A stretch of DNA of 64,000 bases from Allium sativum (taxonomy: Eukaryota; Streptophyta; Magnoliopsida; Asparagales; Amaryllidaceae), in contig CM060909.1 of the NCBI GenBank assembly GCA_030737875.1, forward strand, positions 29,161,659 to 29,225,658. Reading direction: 5' to 3'. The first letter of the stretch is position 1. Every line of letters begins with the position of its first letter. Shown here piece by piece: positions 46,985 through 59,521 of this stretch. The position numbers and the translations under genes are program-made. The notes beneath the pieces were generated by a model that was not told where the DNA came from, made no database searches, and saw only the letters and a program-made list of their open reading frames with translations.

Positions 46985-48560
46985 ATGGCAGGAAAGATGA
47001 AATCAAAAAGATTGTAAGATCGAAACAAGGAACCGACTCCTGATTCAATCCTTGAAGGAAACATGGAGCTAATGCTTAATCTGAACAACAGCGAAAGAGA
47101 GCCACATCCAACCCAACAAAGCCACCAAACGCTATGGAAGATAACGTCGCAAGAATTATGGCCCTAGAGAAGCAACTCCAAGATATGCTAGCTCAGATGA
47201 ATTCTGATCAAGCACAGAAGTCTTTAAGACTCACCTAATCTAGTCAGAGAGAAACGAATGAGTATCCGAAAAGAAAGGCTCCCATTCAACACTCAGAAGC
47301 AAAGGAGAAGCTCAAGGCAGCTTCCTCCAAGAAGAAGAAGTCTCATTTGACAAGAGTTGACCATAATGGAAACCAATGTGAATAGGAACAGTCCGAGAGT
47401 TTCACTTCCAAAGATTATGACCCCAAGAGAGCAAACTATGACAACACAAAGGCTTATCTTTAAGACACCGCTTAGAAGACTATTAAAGACCTGTTGGGAA
47501 GTAAAGGGAAGAGGACCTAGGATGACAGGGTTAACGGCAATGAAAGGGTAGCTCCTTTCATCAATGAAATTATGAATACCACATTACCATCGAGAGTGAA
47601 GGTTCCAAGCATAAAGTATCTTAGTAAAACTGGCGCCGACGGTCATCTAATGATTTTTGATAGCCAGATGGATCTCTACAATGTTTCAGGAGCCGTAAGA
47701 TGTTGTCTCTTCCTGGTGACCTTTCAAGGGGCAGCAGCAAAATGGTATCGTCGGTATAGAGAGAACACCATTTATTCAAGGAAACAGTTCTCCTACGAGT
47801 TTTCTGCATAGCTCTGCATTTGCAAAGATCCAATAGTCGATTGCACAGTCATCGCTAACATCAAATAGAGGCAAGGGGAGTATCTAGGAGATTATCTGAA
47901 AAGGTTCACATCAAGGCATTAAAGGCCAAGGATATGAACGACCTTGACAAATTAATCGCCGTACATTCGGGGTTAATCGAAAATACCCCCTTATATAAGG
48001 AATTATACATTCACGACTATAAAGACTTGCAGGACTTTCACTTTCAAGCCGACAAGTTTATTCGTATGGACGAGTTATACTTCACAAGAGAAAGCTCGGG
48101 CCTCAAGGGGTAGGAGGAAGGCCGAATTTTGGACGAAGGCCCCCGAAAGGAAACGAAAAGAGATCAAGATGGGAAGATTCTAATACCAATTTGGATGCTC
48201 TAAACAAGCCCATATCATTCGTGCTGTTGTAAGAGAAAGGGTTAATAACTTCTCGGTCTCGTTCAAAACCAAGAATTGCTTGGAACCATATTCCGGTGGT
48301 AAATACTGTGAATTCCACAAGACCAACGGACATAAGACTGACGAGTGCAAGGTATCGGACGGGATTATTCAGAAGCTGATCTGAGAGGGACATCTAAAAG
48401 AACTTGTTCTAAACAAAACAACGCCAGCTCAGTGTACAAATGGACAACAGAAGGTTCTGGTGAATATGATAGGGGCTACTATGGAAGAGTGCAACCTAAA
48501 CTTGGGTCCACCCATAAATCAAATTAATGTGATCCATGGGGGGCCGCACCCTGCCGGAAG
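46985..48560 (+). pseudogene. Tat gag (element D)
   Basis: The reading starts at an ATG at 46985 (MAGKMKS). The retrotransposon gag core lies at about 47555-47810, with PLPS-like LPSRVKVPSIKYL and a GAAAKWYRR motif. A CX2HX4HX4C finger (CEFHKTNGHKTDEC) is at 48307-48348, and HGGP at about 48537-48548. This arrangement is typical of Tat elements. Numerous stops and frameshifts break the frame. Gag would package the element RNA. Confidence 0.85.
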
Positions 48561-48633
48561 CTGCCCGAGAGCTAAGAGTCAGTACATGAAGGAAGCCATG
48601 GAGGGAATATTATTCATTTAAGAAGAACTGTCA

Positions 48634-49065
48634 TTGAAGAACGCATGTTATGCTCTCAAAATGCACAACCTTGTGGTTTCTCCAAAAGAAATGAAGAAGG
48701 GGGTCCGCCACCCACATAATGATCCCCTTATGATAACGGCGCAATCAGGGCTCTTGGTTGTTTCCAAAATCCTTGTAGATACTGGAAATGCCATCAGTGT
48801 CATCTTAAAACATGCTTTTGACCAGTTGGGAATGTCTGAGAAGAAGTTGGAACCAAGCAATGAACCAATTTTCGACTTCAACAACAAGGGATCGACTCCG
48901 GTGGGGCAAATCAACCTTCTGGTTCAAGTCGGACTGTCCCCTCTTCATAGGACTTTTGAAACTCTCTTCGTTGTGATCAATCAACCATCATATTATAACG
49001 CCTTCTTTGGACGACCAGCTTTAGAGGAGATGGATGTTTTGTTTCTTCCAAGTATCTCAAGTTAA
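48634..49065 (+). pseudogene. Tat protease region (element D)
   Basis: A 144-codon open stretch with the aspartic-protease motif VDTGNAISVI (Asp at 48778-48780) and a later FGRPALEEMD motif. It would cleave the polyprotein. It is followed by a frame change. Confidence 0.82.
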
Positions 49066-49559
49066 AATTCCTAAACAAGCGGGGATGGGGTGCTATCAAA
49101 GGAGAACAGTTTAGTTCTCACGAATTGTACTTCGCAACAATTGACAAATACAAGAGGGAGTGTTCTTCGTACTTTGATCCTTCTACTGTTTTTATACCTT
49201 CAGATAAGGTATTATTACATCCCACATTCGAAGCTAAAATAAAAGTTAATAAGGCTAACAAGCATGCAAATGTAGGTACATTTCTTACAAAAGAAAGAGG
49301 AAGAGAGCCGATGATGTGAACTTGACTGAAGAAGGAGAAATGATCACATATTTAGATCCTAGAGGGGACGTTAAAAGAATGAAACCAATAGAAGACGTGG
49401 ATGAGGTGAACGTTGATTCATAGGATTACTCGAAGGTTGTCAACATAGGGAGAAGGCTGACAGAGCCTCTTAAAGGCGATCTAATTCGGTTCCTGTAGCT
49501 CAACAAAGATGTCTTCGCCCGGACCCATTCAAACATAATCGATATCAATCCTTCTCCTA

Positions 49560-50692
49560 TGAGTCATGCCTTAAACATTAACCCTTTAGTGCTCCCGATT
49601 CGGAAAAAGAAAAGACAATTTAATAGAGACTGGTTAGAAGATTTGAAGGAGGAAATCAAAAGGCTAGAAGCTAACGGGTTTATCTGAGAAGTCCTTTGCC
49701 TAAAATTTTTAGCCAATCCTATGCTAGTGATGAAATCCAATGGGAAGTGGAGAACGTGTGTTGATTACACAGATTTAAACAAGGCATGCCCGAAGGACTG
49801 TTATCCCCTTCCGCGGATTGACCAGTTAGTCGATGGCACAAGTGGTCACAAGATACTATCCCTTATGGATGCTTTCTCAAGGTACAACCGAATTCCGATG
49901 CATAAACCCGACGAGGAGCATACAAGCTTTATCACTGATTGGGGAACATTTTACTATAAAGTGATGCCCTTTGGGCTGAAGAATGCGGGAGCAACATACC
50001 AAAGACTGGTAAACATGATGTTCCGAGAATAGATAGGGCGCAATATGGAAGTATATGTGGATGACATGCTAGTGAAATCCGCCAAAACAGAGAACCATCT
50101 AAAGGACTTGGAATAAATTTTCAATGTCTTGAGGAGTTACCAAATGAAGTTAAACCCGCAAAAGTGTTCTTTCGGAGTTCAATCTGGAAAATTTCTGGGA
50201 TATGTGATAAGTGAGCAAAGGATTAAAGCTAGTCCTGACCAAATTCAGGCTATAAAGGATATGGAAGAACCTAGAACCACCAAAGAAGTCATGAGCTTAA
50301 ACGGAAAAGTAGTAGCCCTTATTAGGTTCATTTCCAAAGCCACCGACAAGTGTGTTCATTTCATCAATGTTATAAAGAAAAAGAAGAATTTCGAATAGAA
50401 TGAAGAATGTAGGAGGGCGTTCCATGAATTGAAATTTTATATGGGAACACCTTCGATTCTATCCAGCCCCGAGAAGGGGGAAGATCTATACCTATATATG
50501 GCTGTTTCAGAACACGCGGTAAACTCAGCCCTAATAAGAGAAAGTAATGGGACTCAGATCCCCATCTACTACGTTAGCAGAAGGCTAAAGGACGCAGAAA
50601 CCCGATACCTTGTGATAGAGAAGCTAGCGTATTGCCTGATACTTACCGCATGGAAGCTCAGAGGGACCAAGCTCACCTCATTAGAGTTTTAA
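49560..50692 (+). pseudogene. Tat reverse transcriptase and RNase H (element D)
   Basis: Continuous reading in one frame with four in-frame stops (49685 TGA, 50030 TAG, 50114 TAA, 50396 TAG) and no frameshift. RT motifs: NKACPKD at about 49775, MDAFS at 49867, MPFGLKNAG at about 49965 and the catalytic YVDD at about 50054. The RNase H part shows YYVSRRLKDAETRY near 50568-50610. The enzyme would copy the RNA and degrade the template strand. All four stops fit single C-to-T or G-to-A changes, as expected from methylcytosine decay. Confidence 0.9.
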
Positions 50693-50849
50693 CTAGTTTC
50701 CTACTCAAGCAGGTATTCAATAAATTGGAAACCTCTAGGAGGTTAATCAAATGGGGTATCGAGCTTAGCTAATATGACATTGAGTTCCATCCTCGAGCAA
50801 CAATTAAAGGAAAACCCCTCGAAGACTTCGTGAATGAATGCACAAGGTT

Positions 50850-51375
50850 CATTTCGGAACAATTAGTTAAAGAGAATGACTTAAAGGCCAAGTGGCAACT
50901 TTTTGTAGATGGAGCTTCTAACGAATAGGGGGCGAGGCATATTATATTATAATTACCCCTGACGGACACCGCTTGCACTATGCCATGAAGTTAGGGTTCC
51001 CGGCGACTAACAACGTAGCCGAGTATGAATCAATGATAGATGGTCTAAATTTGGCACTACAGTTGAAGATACCTCAGACAGAAATATTTAGTGATTCCCA
51101 ACTAATGGTGAACCAAATAAAGCAAACCTATCACCAAGGATGCATGGATAATCCTATATTTGAAGAGGGTATTAAAGATGCTTTCCAGGTTTGAGGATTT
51201 CTCGGTCCATCAGATACCCCGCAGGGAGAATACTCCAGCGGATTCACTAGCCAAATTAGTCAGTTCCCAAAGGACCCTCGAAACTCGAGTAATTCCCGTG
51301 GGTTATAACGAAAAGTTTAGTATCGAGCATGAAGAATCGGAAATGGGGAAAGAATTATTAGTTCTAACCAGATCC
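50850..51375 (+). pseudogene. Second RNase H-like domain (aRNH) and tether (element D)
   Basis: LFVDGASN near 50900, a frameshifted middle part, NNVAEYESMIDGL near 51010 and ADSLAKLVSS near 51240 match the archaeal-type RNase H that Tat elements carry between RNase H and integrase. At least two frame breaks occur. Its role in the family is thought to supplement or replace the first RNase H. Confidence 0.82.
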
Positions 51376-51499
51376 TAAGCCTTGAAAAGGGGATGACTCC
51401 CATAATAAAAACAAACCGCCACCATAAAAACACGTGGATGACTCCCATAACGGACTACCTCCTGAACGGAACCTTGCCCCTTAGTAAGTAAGACGCGAG

Positions 51500-52106
51500 A
51501 AGAATGAAACACCAAGCCCCGACATTTGTGATTATGGATAATATACTCTATAAAAAGAGCCATTCACTTCCTTACTTTAGATATGTAAGCCCCGAAGATG
51601 AGCTTAACATGTTGAAAGAAGCTCATGAAGGATGGCATGGAGACCATTCTAGTGGAATTAAGCTGATTAAGAGGGTCATGCGACAGGGTTATTATTGGCC
51701 GCAAATGATTAATCAAGCAGTTGAGTATGTCAAAAAATGCTAAAGGCATCAAAGGTACTCTAGGCTGCCCCGGCTCCCTCCTAGCGAGCTAATTACTATC
51801 TCGATCCCCTGGCCTTTCGACGTATGGGGGAGAGATTTAATCGGACCCTTACCATTCTCCAAAGGAGGAACTAAAAATGCCATAGTAGCCATTGACTACC
51901 TCACTAAATGGGTGGAAGCAGAACCCCTTCCGACAATCACGTCTAAAAAGGTGTTAAGACTCATAGTAAATAATATTGTTACTCGCTTTGGAATCCCTCA
52001 CAAAATCATATTAGATATTGGAACACAATTCGAGAGCGAAGAATTCACATGATTTTGTGAGAAAATTGGAATCATTAAAAGTTTTTCCTCAGTGGTATAC
52101 CCAAAG
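51500..52106 (+). pseudogene. Tat integrase, N-terminal part (element D)
   Basis: The zinc-binding part has HEGWHGDHSSG at about 51627, then KKC followed by a stop and RHQ where a second cysteine is expected. The catalytic core has WGRDLIGP (Asp at about 51835) and LDIGTQF (Asp at about 52014). The third catalytic residue lies beyond solo LTR C. The gene is interrupted at 52107. Confidence 0.88.
52102..52106 (+). other. Target-site duplication CAAAG (C, left)
   Basis: CAAAG here and at 58851-58855 flanks solo LTR C. The integrase reading continues across it. Confidence 0.95.
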
Positions 52107-53019
52107 TGTAATAACCCGCAAAATCTGGGCCAGTTTAAAATTTTTATTTTGGCAATTTTAGCGAATTTTGATTATTTAAAATGAATTATTTTAAATAATA
52201 TCGACGTGAAATTTATTTTGAATAGAATTCGATGTATATATTATATACGTCGTCGTTAGAATATAAATATTTATATATAATTATAAATCGAATTGAAAAT
52301 GGCGCGGTAGTTCGATAATTCGATTTCAAATTTCAATTGAATGTACCGGGTGCAAAACAATCCGGATTTTAGTGAAACCAAAAATAATGGGATCTAATTG
52401 ATAATATCTTTCCAGCGAATCCGAATAATCAAATTTTCATAGCGGGGATCAAAAGATATGTCCAGTTGAAAATTCTGAATAGTCGCTATGGAATTCAGGC
52501 CCTTAAAAATGGACACTTTGCAAACGACCTCGGATTTCGACGAAACCACTTTTGTTGGATCCGCAGTGTCAAGTTATTGCTAGGTTTCAAATTTCATAAT
52601 TTTTCGAATCAATATGTGAGCGTGGCAAAGGAAAACGTGTTTTGACCATTTCAGTTGATTTTAATCGACTGGAAATTGGCCATTTTTCCAACGGTCTCAG
52701 AATTCGATGAAACTAGTTTTGTTAGGACCGTATCGTCAATACGAAGCTAGAAAATATTTTTCTGGAATTTTTCTAGTTAGTATGTGACCCCGGTAATTTG
52801 AAATGTACGTTTATAATTCAATATAGTGATTTAAATGTAAATTTAACGGAAACTGATTCAAACGATCAAATCAGCTTGCGATACATATCCCATTGTGTTC
52901 GGAATGGGGGTAAAACGCTATGGGCGACAGGCGGTGGGCCTCGTTTCGAGGGCGTGGGTAAAAGTCAACTTTAGAGGAATTAAATAATATAAATAAATAA
53001 TTAAAAAAAATATATATAT

Positions 53020-53465
53020 ACCTCTCCCCTTAAACCCGCTCTGGCCCCCCCCCCCTTATTTCTTCAAAACGCTCAGAATAAAAAAAAAAAAAAAAAGAAG
53101 ATCGATCGAGAGAAAATCCGCCTCCGTTCAGCACCGTCGCACCCTCGCGCCGGACCCCACTTCCTCCTACGCCTGTCTCGGCCTCCTCCCCCTTCTCCAA
53201 TCGAAGATCCGACGCCTTGGCCCCTCGAACCCATACAGCCGTCGTTCCCACCCATTGATCCTCGTCGCCAGTAGCCCCACCAACCAGCCGCGCCGCTCCT
53301 TGCCGACGCCAGAGGCTGAGCCCCCCCCCTGCGAGCTTCCCCGACCCCCGAGTGCGCCCCGTTGCCTCCTTCTCCAGTGATGGCCATTTCAGCCTCTGAC
53401 GTGACGCCTGAGTGGCTAGGAAAAGGATTCAAACACCCCGGTTCAGACAAAAGGGAGTAATCCCT
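53020..53465 (+). other. GC-rich cassette in solo LTR C
   Basis: About 440 bp with C runs, CCG and CCT repeats, and more complex sequence towards 53390-53460. It occupies the position of the cassettes in A and B but differs in sequence. A TATATATATA stretch lies just upstream. Confidence 0.7.
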
Positions 53466-53639
53466 CTTAACACAGCAATTAAGGGTAATTCCCTTTTATT
53501 TTTACCATATGCATTGTTTAAAATATATTCGGCATTGTGAAAAATCTGGTCTTTATATGATTTTGAGTTAAAAATATAATTTTTATAATATAGAAAGGTT
53601 AAAAATATAATTTTTATACTAGTGGCATATTAAAAATAT

Positions 53640-53795
53640 GATTTTTATATATAGAACTTCGAAATAAAAATATGATTTTTATATATAGAACTTCGAAGTA
53701 AAAATTCGATTTTTATATATTGAATAGCGAAGTAAAAATTCGATTTTTATATATTGAATAGCGAAGTAAAAATTCGATTTTTACATATGTAGTGG
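53640..53795 (+). repeat. 33/34-bp A/T palindromic array (C)
   Basis: About four units of the AAAAATTCGATTTTTATATA type, counterpart of the arrays in A and B. Confidence 0.85.
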
Positions 53796-54839
53796 CTACG
53801 GGCAACGAAAGCGATAAAAGGCGAGATTGGCGAAGATTTCTATAAAAGAAGAGTCAAGATGATTGGATAGCTATCGGTGAGAACTTCTCACTCAAATTTA
53901 CTTTTCTAGTTAGAAATAAATACTAGGATGCAGACGGTGTTTATTAGAAGCACCCGACACCCGTCCACAGACCATGGACTTGTTTGTTTGATTGCAAAAA
54001 TTAGTTAGATGATTTGATTTGAAATTTGGTTGTTTGGTGAGATGAATGGATTGATTGATGTGTGAATGGCGTGGGCCTTCACTAGACCGGGGATAAGGCT
54101 AGGCCTTGTCCCGTTTCTAGTATCGTGCCGTTATGCCGCCGAAATTTTCTAAAATATGTTAGAAAAATAAAAATATCAAATTGAATTGAAATTTGAATTG
54201 AATAGAAATTCATAGGTTGAAATAAAAATGTTTTATCGTTAAAAATATAATTTTTAACGTGAATGCGAATAAATAAATATTCATTTACAAACCAGACGGT
54301 TTGTTTATGTACACCTATTTGAATGACATTGATTGGGACGATGAATTTTACACATCGCCCAACTGCACAAATAAAATCTGTGTTTGATTGTTTGAAACCC
54401 CACACGGGTGTTGGGATGAAATTTGAAGTTCACTCTTCCTGATTGATTAAATATGTCGATCGATTGATTGACAGGCTGTTATAAGCGTTAGATATCTATA
54501 TTTGATGCTTATACAGTGTAGTGCACTTTTGTTGATGGTTGATTATTTTTCAATGCTATTATATACATGTGACGTATGAAAATCCATATAATTAACATTA
54601 TATGGTGATTGATTGGGCCTCATTCCAATTTGAAAAATAAAGAATAATATAAATAAAAGTTCATGTGTTGACAGTACTCATCCATTGAGATTGGTCATGT
54701 GTTGAACGAAATATTTTGATAATAACAATTATTTTGAAAAAAGAAATATTTGAAATAGAATATTTGAAAATAGAAATTTATGAAGCCGTGATGATTAGAT
54801 TGACGCCATTTTGACGTGAACGATATTTATATCGATTTT

Positions 54840-55481
54840 AAACGATTTCGAAATGAAATGAATTGAAAACGATTTCGAAATGAAATGAATTGAAAACGAT
54901 TTCGAAATGAAATGAATTGAAAACGATTTCGAAATGAAATGAATTGAAAACGATTTCGAAATGAAATGAATTGAAAACGATTTCGAAATGAAATGAATTG
55001 AAAACGATTTCGAAATGAAATGAATTGAAAACGATTTCGAAATGAAATGAATTGAAAACGATTTCGAAATGAAATGAATTGAAAACGATTTCGAAATGAA
55101 ATGAATTGAAAACGATTTCGAAATGAAATGAATTGAAAACGATTTCGAAATGAATTGAATTGAAAACGATTTCGAAATGAAATGAATTGAAAACGATTTC
55201 GAAATGAAATGAATTGAAAACGATTTCGAAATGAAATGAATTGAAAACGATTTCGAAATGAAATGAATTGAAAACGATTTCGAAATGAAATGAATTGAAA
55301 ACGATTTCGAAATGAATTGAATTGAAAACGATTTCGAAATGAAATGAATTGAAAACGATTTCGAAATGAAATGAATTGAAAACGATTTCGAAATGAAATG
55401 AATTGAAAACGATTTCGAAATGAAATGAATTGAAAACGATTTCGAAATGAAATGAATTGAAAACGATTTCGAAATGAATTG
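54840..55481 (+). repeat. 27-bp minisatellite, about 24 units (C)
   Basis: Units of 27 bp run from 54866 with constant spacing to 55459, with a partial unit at each end. Most read AAAACGATTTCGAAATGAAA. Two interspersed units have the GAATTG form of element A. This is the longest version in the window. Confidence 0.95.
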
Positions 55482-58400
55482 AAAACGAATTCAAATTGAA
55501 TTGAAAGCGAATTGAAATGAATTCAAATTGAATTGAAATTTGAATTGAATAGAAATGAATTTTAAAACGAATTTATTAAGATGAATTCAATTTTGATTTG
55601 AATTGAAATGGAAATTGAAATTGCTTTTGAAACGAATTTAAAACTATTTATATAATTCGTTTTAAATAGAAATCGACGAAATATATATTATATATATTAT
55701 ATATATATAATATAATGGCCTGAATAGAACGCGCCGCGCCGCGGCAGTTCGCGAATTTCGACCATTTATTTCAAACGGACATTACGGGAGATCCGACCGT
55801 CGGATTCTCCTAAAACCGGAACCGTTGGGTTCGTATCGAAAAGAGCTTTCTAACGAATATTAGAAATTTGAAATCTAACGGTTGGATTTGGAATTATGTC
55901 CAAATCAAATTTGAAAAAGGTCGCTGTAAGTGCAGTTCGATGGCCATTGATGAAAATCGACTATACGGGCCTTGATAAAATTATTAAAAATAGTAATAAT
56001 TTGTGTAAAATCATAAGAAATGAGTTGTGAAGATTTGGGATGAAAAACTTCATATTTGAAAAGATAAAAATAGATTTTTATCGAAATGAACTAGTTTTGA
56101 ACTAGAAATATAATTCTATTTATTTTTAAATAAATAAATTGAATTCGAAAGGGGTTTTAAAAATAACCAGAATTTCCAATGATTGCATTGGAGTGGATTT
56201 GAATCGAAATTATCTTCGGAATATTTCGATGTTGGAATTCGTGATTATACAGATGTTGTCATGGAAATTTGAAAGATATATATTTATATCGTTATTTCCA
56301 ATACGACATTTGTTAGTCGTAGAATTTGATATTGAATATAAGCCGATATATTTTCTATTCAGAGCCTTGTATTGAATATCAAATGTGATTTGGGTTTGTC
56401 GTGAATGGTGTCTTCACTAACACTGTTCTTGAACCCAGTTGAGAAAAGATTAAATCTTTTTATTTAGATTTAATGAAGTGTACCAATTAAATGATATTTA
56501 ATTGGAATTGAATTGATATTGATTTTTGGGTTTATCGTGGACAGTGTTTTAAATAACACTCGTTCTTTAACCCGATAATTAATGAATGTGATTTTGGGTT
56601 TATCGTGAACTGTGTTTTAAATGACACTGATTCTTTAACCCGGTCGAAGATTAAAACTAAGTGGAGTTTTAATGAATCTTTAATTAGATTGAAATGATCG
56701 AAAATGGAGTATCACCAGTTTTGCTCCAGGCGATAGTTAAATCTTTAATTAGATTTGAACGTGAAATGGTAATTGAATTTACCGATAATACTGTGGTGTT
56801 AGATATGAAGTATTACCAGTTTTACTTCATGGGATGAATAGGTTGGGATTGGGAAATTAAAACAAATGATTACTTCGGTAAGTTTCGTTAATCCCGACTA
56901 GTTGAATCGAAATTCAAAAGTAGATTAAAGAATAAATTCCAGGAATTTATCTTTGATAAAATTAATGGGAACCTTTCCCTATGAACGTGAAATTTAGAAA
57001 CTAACTGTCGGTTAGCCAAGCAGAATGGTTTTCTGGATATTGATCTGATGTTGGTTTCGGCCTTCGGGGTTAATATTTGGGGAATTATTCTCTTGATTAA
57101 TTTACGGTTAGTGACTAATGAATTGGAATGAGGCGTATGTTGTGTTTGTGTAACACTTATTTAAAATATACGCGAGTTATTCGGAAAGACCGGGTTTATC
57201 CCATTCTGAATAACTGATACGACGATAAGTCGAAGATGAAGACGATGGTCGAAGACCGGAGGTCTTCACGTCGTTTGGGTGATAACTGATGATCTTGATT
57301 GGGCTGTACACCCAAGAAGATGGAAACAGTTGGTGATCGTCCAGACGTACTTGGAGATCGATGGATATGCGGGGTACTAGGTGCCTCCGGTTTCGTTCAG
57401 ACCCAGAACGGACTTGTAAATGGACTGTGTGTCTGACATTGGATTTTAGTCTGTGTGATTGATCTCTATTAAATATATATCTGTTTGGCGGCGGAGAATT
57501 TATTCTCTTGCTTAACGCCCTTCTCTGAGACGTACGAGCTCAGGGGTTATATATTGATGGATATCAAACGCATGGAGTGAATTGCCTGTGTGGCATGCCT
57601 AAGTGGCAATTGATCGAGGCTTCTGTTGAAAAGCAAAGTCTTATGGTGATGATCAAAGCACGGCCTTTGTGGCGTAGCTTTGTGTAACGTTTGCTTCGCG
57701 AGTTTCACACCCGGTATGAACCAAAAACGGGAGGGGACATCAGGGAGGACTTGCGTTTCTTTCTAGCTAGAAGTGGCGTCAGTGGTTTTACACGCCCTGA
57801 CGAGTTTGACTTATGTGGTTGTTGCTGTTGCGAGGCGCCTCGGATTGATCGGTCGTTCTCGAACCGATGGAGTCATTTAGTTGGCTCATTTACGCCCCAA
57901 AGGGCGGAGAAACGTATTGTTCAGGCACTATAATCCACATCGGTGGACCGGCCCTGACGATCCAAGGGGCAGTTGCGGCTGCTCCGGAGACATGGGCTAG
58001 ATTGTCTCGAATCGGTTGAGGACTATCTTTTGCCTCGGTTCATAGACGGAAATCCAATTTCCAAATACGTGACTTTGCGGTTTTATTTGTAAACCTATAT
58101 ATGGTGACATAGTGGCATGGGACGCTCATGTCGCCTATGATTGATACTTATGATTTGAAGTTGTTTTATACACTATGCACTTATAATAGTATCAAACGAT
58201 TTGTTTTAACCGTATCAAGCATTCTTTGGCTGTTATAAGGGAAAACCCTATCCTCGGCTGCGTTGCATTGTGTGATGGGACCTGGGTCTTATAACAGCTT
58301 CATTTTTCTTTATTTAGCATTGCGCTGTTTGTTTTATGCACGGGTACTCTTGGGAGGAAACCCGTTCCGTGTTATACGGCGTGGTCCCTTGATTTACCTA

Positions 58401-58850
58401 ATGATTTAAAATAAAGATTAACTATTTTAGTTCTCACACCAGTCACATAACTGACCTGGAGTTTATTGTTTTAACCTAAACTCTGGGTGCCCCTATTTTG
58501 ACACGGGCAGCTAGTAGTTTTGGTTTTGCAGATTTATATTCACAGGATCCTGGTTTACAGCTGGAATGATATCCGGAAAGCTTTGTATCCGTATATCTCT
58601 TCTAGTTGTGTATTGTATTATTTTCCGCTGCTATGTATTAATATGTAATTTAAATCTCTGATATTTCTGTGTAATATTTATTCATTTATACTCTGTATAT
58701 TCTTGTAATCTGATGCATTGTTGTAATATACAAGGAAACGTTCTTTTATATGCGTTCTGTTGTGGCTTGTTCTCAAACAATAGGGCGTTTCAACCGGTCT
58801 GGGTCAGTTTTGCGACTGGACCGGACCGAGCGAAATTCCTTGCCGTTACA

Positions 58851-58855
58851 CAAAG
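58851..58855 (+). other. Target-site duplication CAAAG (C, right)
   Basis: Matches 52102-52106. Confidence 0.95.
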
Positions 58856-59521
58856 GCTAACGGATCTATAGAAGCTACCAACAAAACCACAAAGGCAATT
58901 CTTAAGAAACGCCTAAACCAAGCCAAAGGGAATCGAGCCGAAGAGTTGCCTTTAGTGCTTTAGACATATAGAACCTCTACCAAAATAGCAACGGGTCACA
59001 CCCCTTTCTCCTTAACATAGGGATGTGAGGCTATGCTTCCAGTTGAGATCGAAATCTTATCACATAGAAGGATATCTTATGCGTTTTATCCCAATCAGGA
59101 GTTAAGAAAGGAGTCCCTAGACTTAATACAGGGATTAAGAGATGAGGCTGAGATCAGGACAACTGAATATCAAAGAAGGATTACGAAATACTACAACACA
59201 AAAGTCATGACTAGAAACTTTCCAAAAGAAGAATTAGTTTTACGAAGAGTCATGGCTAACACAAAGAACCCAGCGGATATCTCTCAGCCCAAATTGGGAA
59301 GGACCCTTGGCCATCCATCAAGAAGTTATAGGCGGAACATATGGGTTATGCAAACCCAAAGGATATCTTGTCTCGAGAACATGGAACTCCGAACATTTAA
59401 GAACATACTTCTCAACGATAAAGAAATGAAGAAAAAGGACTTTCATCCAAAGGTGATCACATACCTAAAGGCATGGAAACCCTTTCGACAGCTTAAAAGA
59501 AACCCAAAACGGTTAAGCTGA
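58856..59521 (+). pseudogene. Tat integrase, C-terminal part (element D)
   Basis: It resumes with ANGSIEATN, containing the third catalytic residue (Glu at 58871-58873), and continues through the GHTPF region to a 163-codon open stretch (59033-59521) for the C-terminal part (RRITKYYNTKV near 59180). Two stops lie between 58960 and 59030. Insertion of C separated the second Asp from the Glu of the catalytic triad. Confidence 0.87.

Larger units (their letters stand above)
52107..58850 (+). mobile_element. Solo giant LTR, element C (6744 bp)
   Basis: It begins TGTAATAACCCGC and ends CCGTTACA, with a perfect CAAAG duplication and no internal region. It is a member of the A/B family, closer to A (same hairpin region and covarying stem). 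Contents: GC cassette 53020-53465, palindromic array 53640-53795, one 97-bp-type unit near 54655, a 24-unit minisatellite at 54840-55481 and covarying stem 58229-58298. A solo LTR results from recombination between the two LTRs of a full element. Its last ~80 bp (58770-58850) differ from those of A and B. Confidence 0.95.

Noticed and set aside
54838..55494. Long minus-strand open frame of 218 codons
   Set aside because: It is the translation of the 27-bp minisatellite; a unit length divisible by three keeps the frame open. The frames at 584-787 and 8373-8657 have the same explanation.
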